Assembly: GCF_017743935.1 (NCBI RefSeq)
Contig: NZ_JAGHRE010000006.1
Coordinates: 1 to 64,000 of the forward strand
DNA length: 64,000 bases
Direction: 5' to 3'
Origin: Tropicibacter sp. R16_0
Lineage (GTDB): Bacteria; Pseudomonadota; Alphaproteobacteria; Rhodobacterales; Rhodobacteraceae
Notes under the pieces: model-generated
Told to the model about the DNA's origin: nothing
The model's database searches: none
Seen by the model: the letters and a program-made list of their open reading frames with translations, nothing else
Translations under genes and position numbers: made by a program
Shown here: positions 63,506-64,000 of the stretch, piece by piece
Numbering within the stretch: the first letter of the stretch is position 1
Layout: the number at the start of each line of letters is the position of its first letter

Positions 63506-64000
63506 TCTCTTACTCCGGTAAAGGCAAGAGTTCGATCCAAGTTTGCCTCGGACTGCAAAAGTTGAAACCGGGCCTTTCCATGCGCCCTTTCAATTCGCCG
63601 TTGAGCCATCCGCAAAACACCAGACCGCAACAATGGGAAAACCTTTGCAAGGGATTTTGCCAGCTTCAGCATGCGTGGCAAGCGACCAGAAGCCAAGAGC
63701 TGATCTTCCAATGAGAGATAGGCTTCGCAGGTTCCGGGGTCACCCTGGCGCGCGCACCGACCTTGCAACTGCCGATCAATTCGGCCGGAGTCATGACGCT
63801 CTGTCAATATCACATGCAGCCCGCCCATGTTCCGCACTTCGTCATCGAGCTTAATATCGGTCCCGCGCCCCGCCATGTTGGTTGCAATCGTAATATGCCC
63901 TTTTAATCCCGCATTCGCGATAATTTCCGCTTCATATTCGTCTGTCTGAGCGTTCAACAGGGCATGATCGAGCCCCCTCTCAGACAGCTTTGATGACAAG
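63502..64000 (-). CDS. SecA-like ATPase (3' part only)
   Basis: The last 165 codons are in the window; the frame is open to the right edge. The segment [33 protein letters not shown] and [10 protein letters not shown] are the helicase motifs of the second SecA nucleotide-binding domain (with Gln and Arg finger), and the following helical part fits the scaffold/wing region. The C-terminal zinc/SecB-binding tail is absent and the protein ends soon after, so it is a divergent SecA rather than the housekeeping one. It is the gene before a periplasmic adaptor and SapC, with ATGA overlap. Confidence 0.82.
   Translation of the reverse strand, partial: LSSKLSERGLDHALLNAQTDEYEAEIIANAGLKGHITIATNMAGRGTDIKLDDEVRNMGGLHVILTERHDSGRIDRQLQGRCARQGDPGTCEAYLSLEDQLLASGRLPRMLKLAKSLAKVFPLLRSGVLRMAQRRIERAHGKARFQLLQSEANLDRTLAFTGVRE

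Overview
The window reads as chromosomal DNA of a marine alphaproteobacterium of the Rhodobacterales (Roseobacter group). The support is a GC-rich composition (estimated by eye, not counted), long translationally coupled operons, BioR-type biotin control with TTAT(A/C)(G/T)ATAA boxes, a hydroxyproline-betaine type epimerase very like the one known from Pelagibaca, and many ABC-fed catabolic operons. I see no rRNA, tRNA, CRISPR array or prophage. Both edges cut genes: a sulfopyruvate decarboxylase beta-type gene on the left and a SecA-like gene on the right.

Region 1 (1-16.5 kb) looks like a betaine catabolic locus. A LacI-family regulator faces a DUF1989-GcvT fusion gene across two matching palindromic operators. 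The fusion gene is followed by a glycine-betaine-type ABC importer (binding protein, ATPase, permease), a pyrrolysine-free MttB-family methyltransferase, an HpbD-like betaine 2-epimerase and two SDR dehydrogenases. Convergent to these lies a GntR-led operon encoding a DHDPS-family deaminase/aldolase, an aldehyde dehydrogenase and an FAD amine/imino-acid oxidase. The set suggests uptake, epimerisation, N-demethylation and ring breakdown of (hydroxy)proline betaine, with methyl groups passing to folate rather than through a Rieske demethylase.

Region 2 (16.5-32.5 kb) holds two GlxA-type AraC regulators, a sulfotransferase-like gene, yceI, a TetR and a LuxR regulator, and an aminotransferase / TPP decarboxylase / P-loop protein / aldehyde dehydrogenase operon that resembles an amino-acid transamination-decarboxylation route. 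After these come ridA, a marR gene divergent from a cytochrome P450 gene, a Rieske oxygenase coupled to an amidase homologue that lacks its catalytic serines, and nadE. Region 3 (32.7-38.8 kb) is a fully overlapping bioBFDAGC operon behind two BioR boxes. A GntR gene that is almost certainly bioR converges on it with overlapping stop codons.

Region 4 (38.9-58.1 kb) has a DUF1612/HTH gene, ilvD, and then a catabolic system whose substrate I cannot name. It is a 14-gene minus-strand operon (ABC ATPase, binding protein, two permeases, NTF2/SnoaL-like protein, HpsN/HisD-like dehydrogenase, second SnoaL-like protein, SDR, LacI regulator, third SnoaL-like protein, cupin, short MetE-like protein, alpha/beta hydrolase, RraA-like protein). 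It is divergent from a fourth SnoaL-like gene coupled to an amidohydrolase, and two LacI-type palindromes lie in the shared promoter region. This is the best candidate here for an undescribed pathway.

Region 5 (58.1-64 kb) is a younger insertion. An RTX metalloprotease (serralysin family) gene lies between two inverted, degraded IS5-family copies. The right copy abuts the stop codon of a sapC-family gene, the last gene of a coupled SecA-like / membrane-fusion adaptor / SapC operon that runs off the window and could be an uncharacterised export system.
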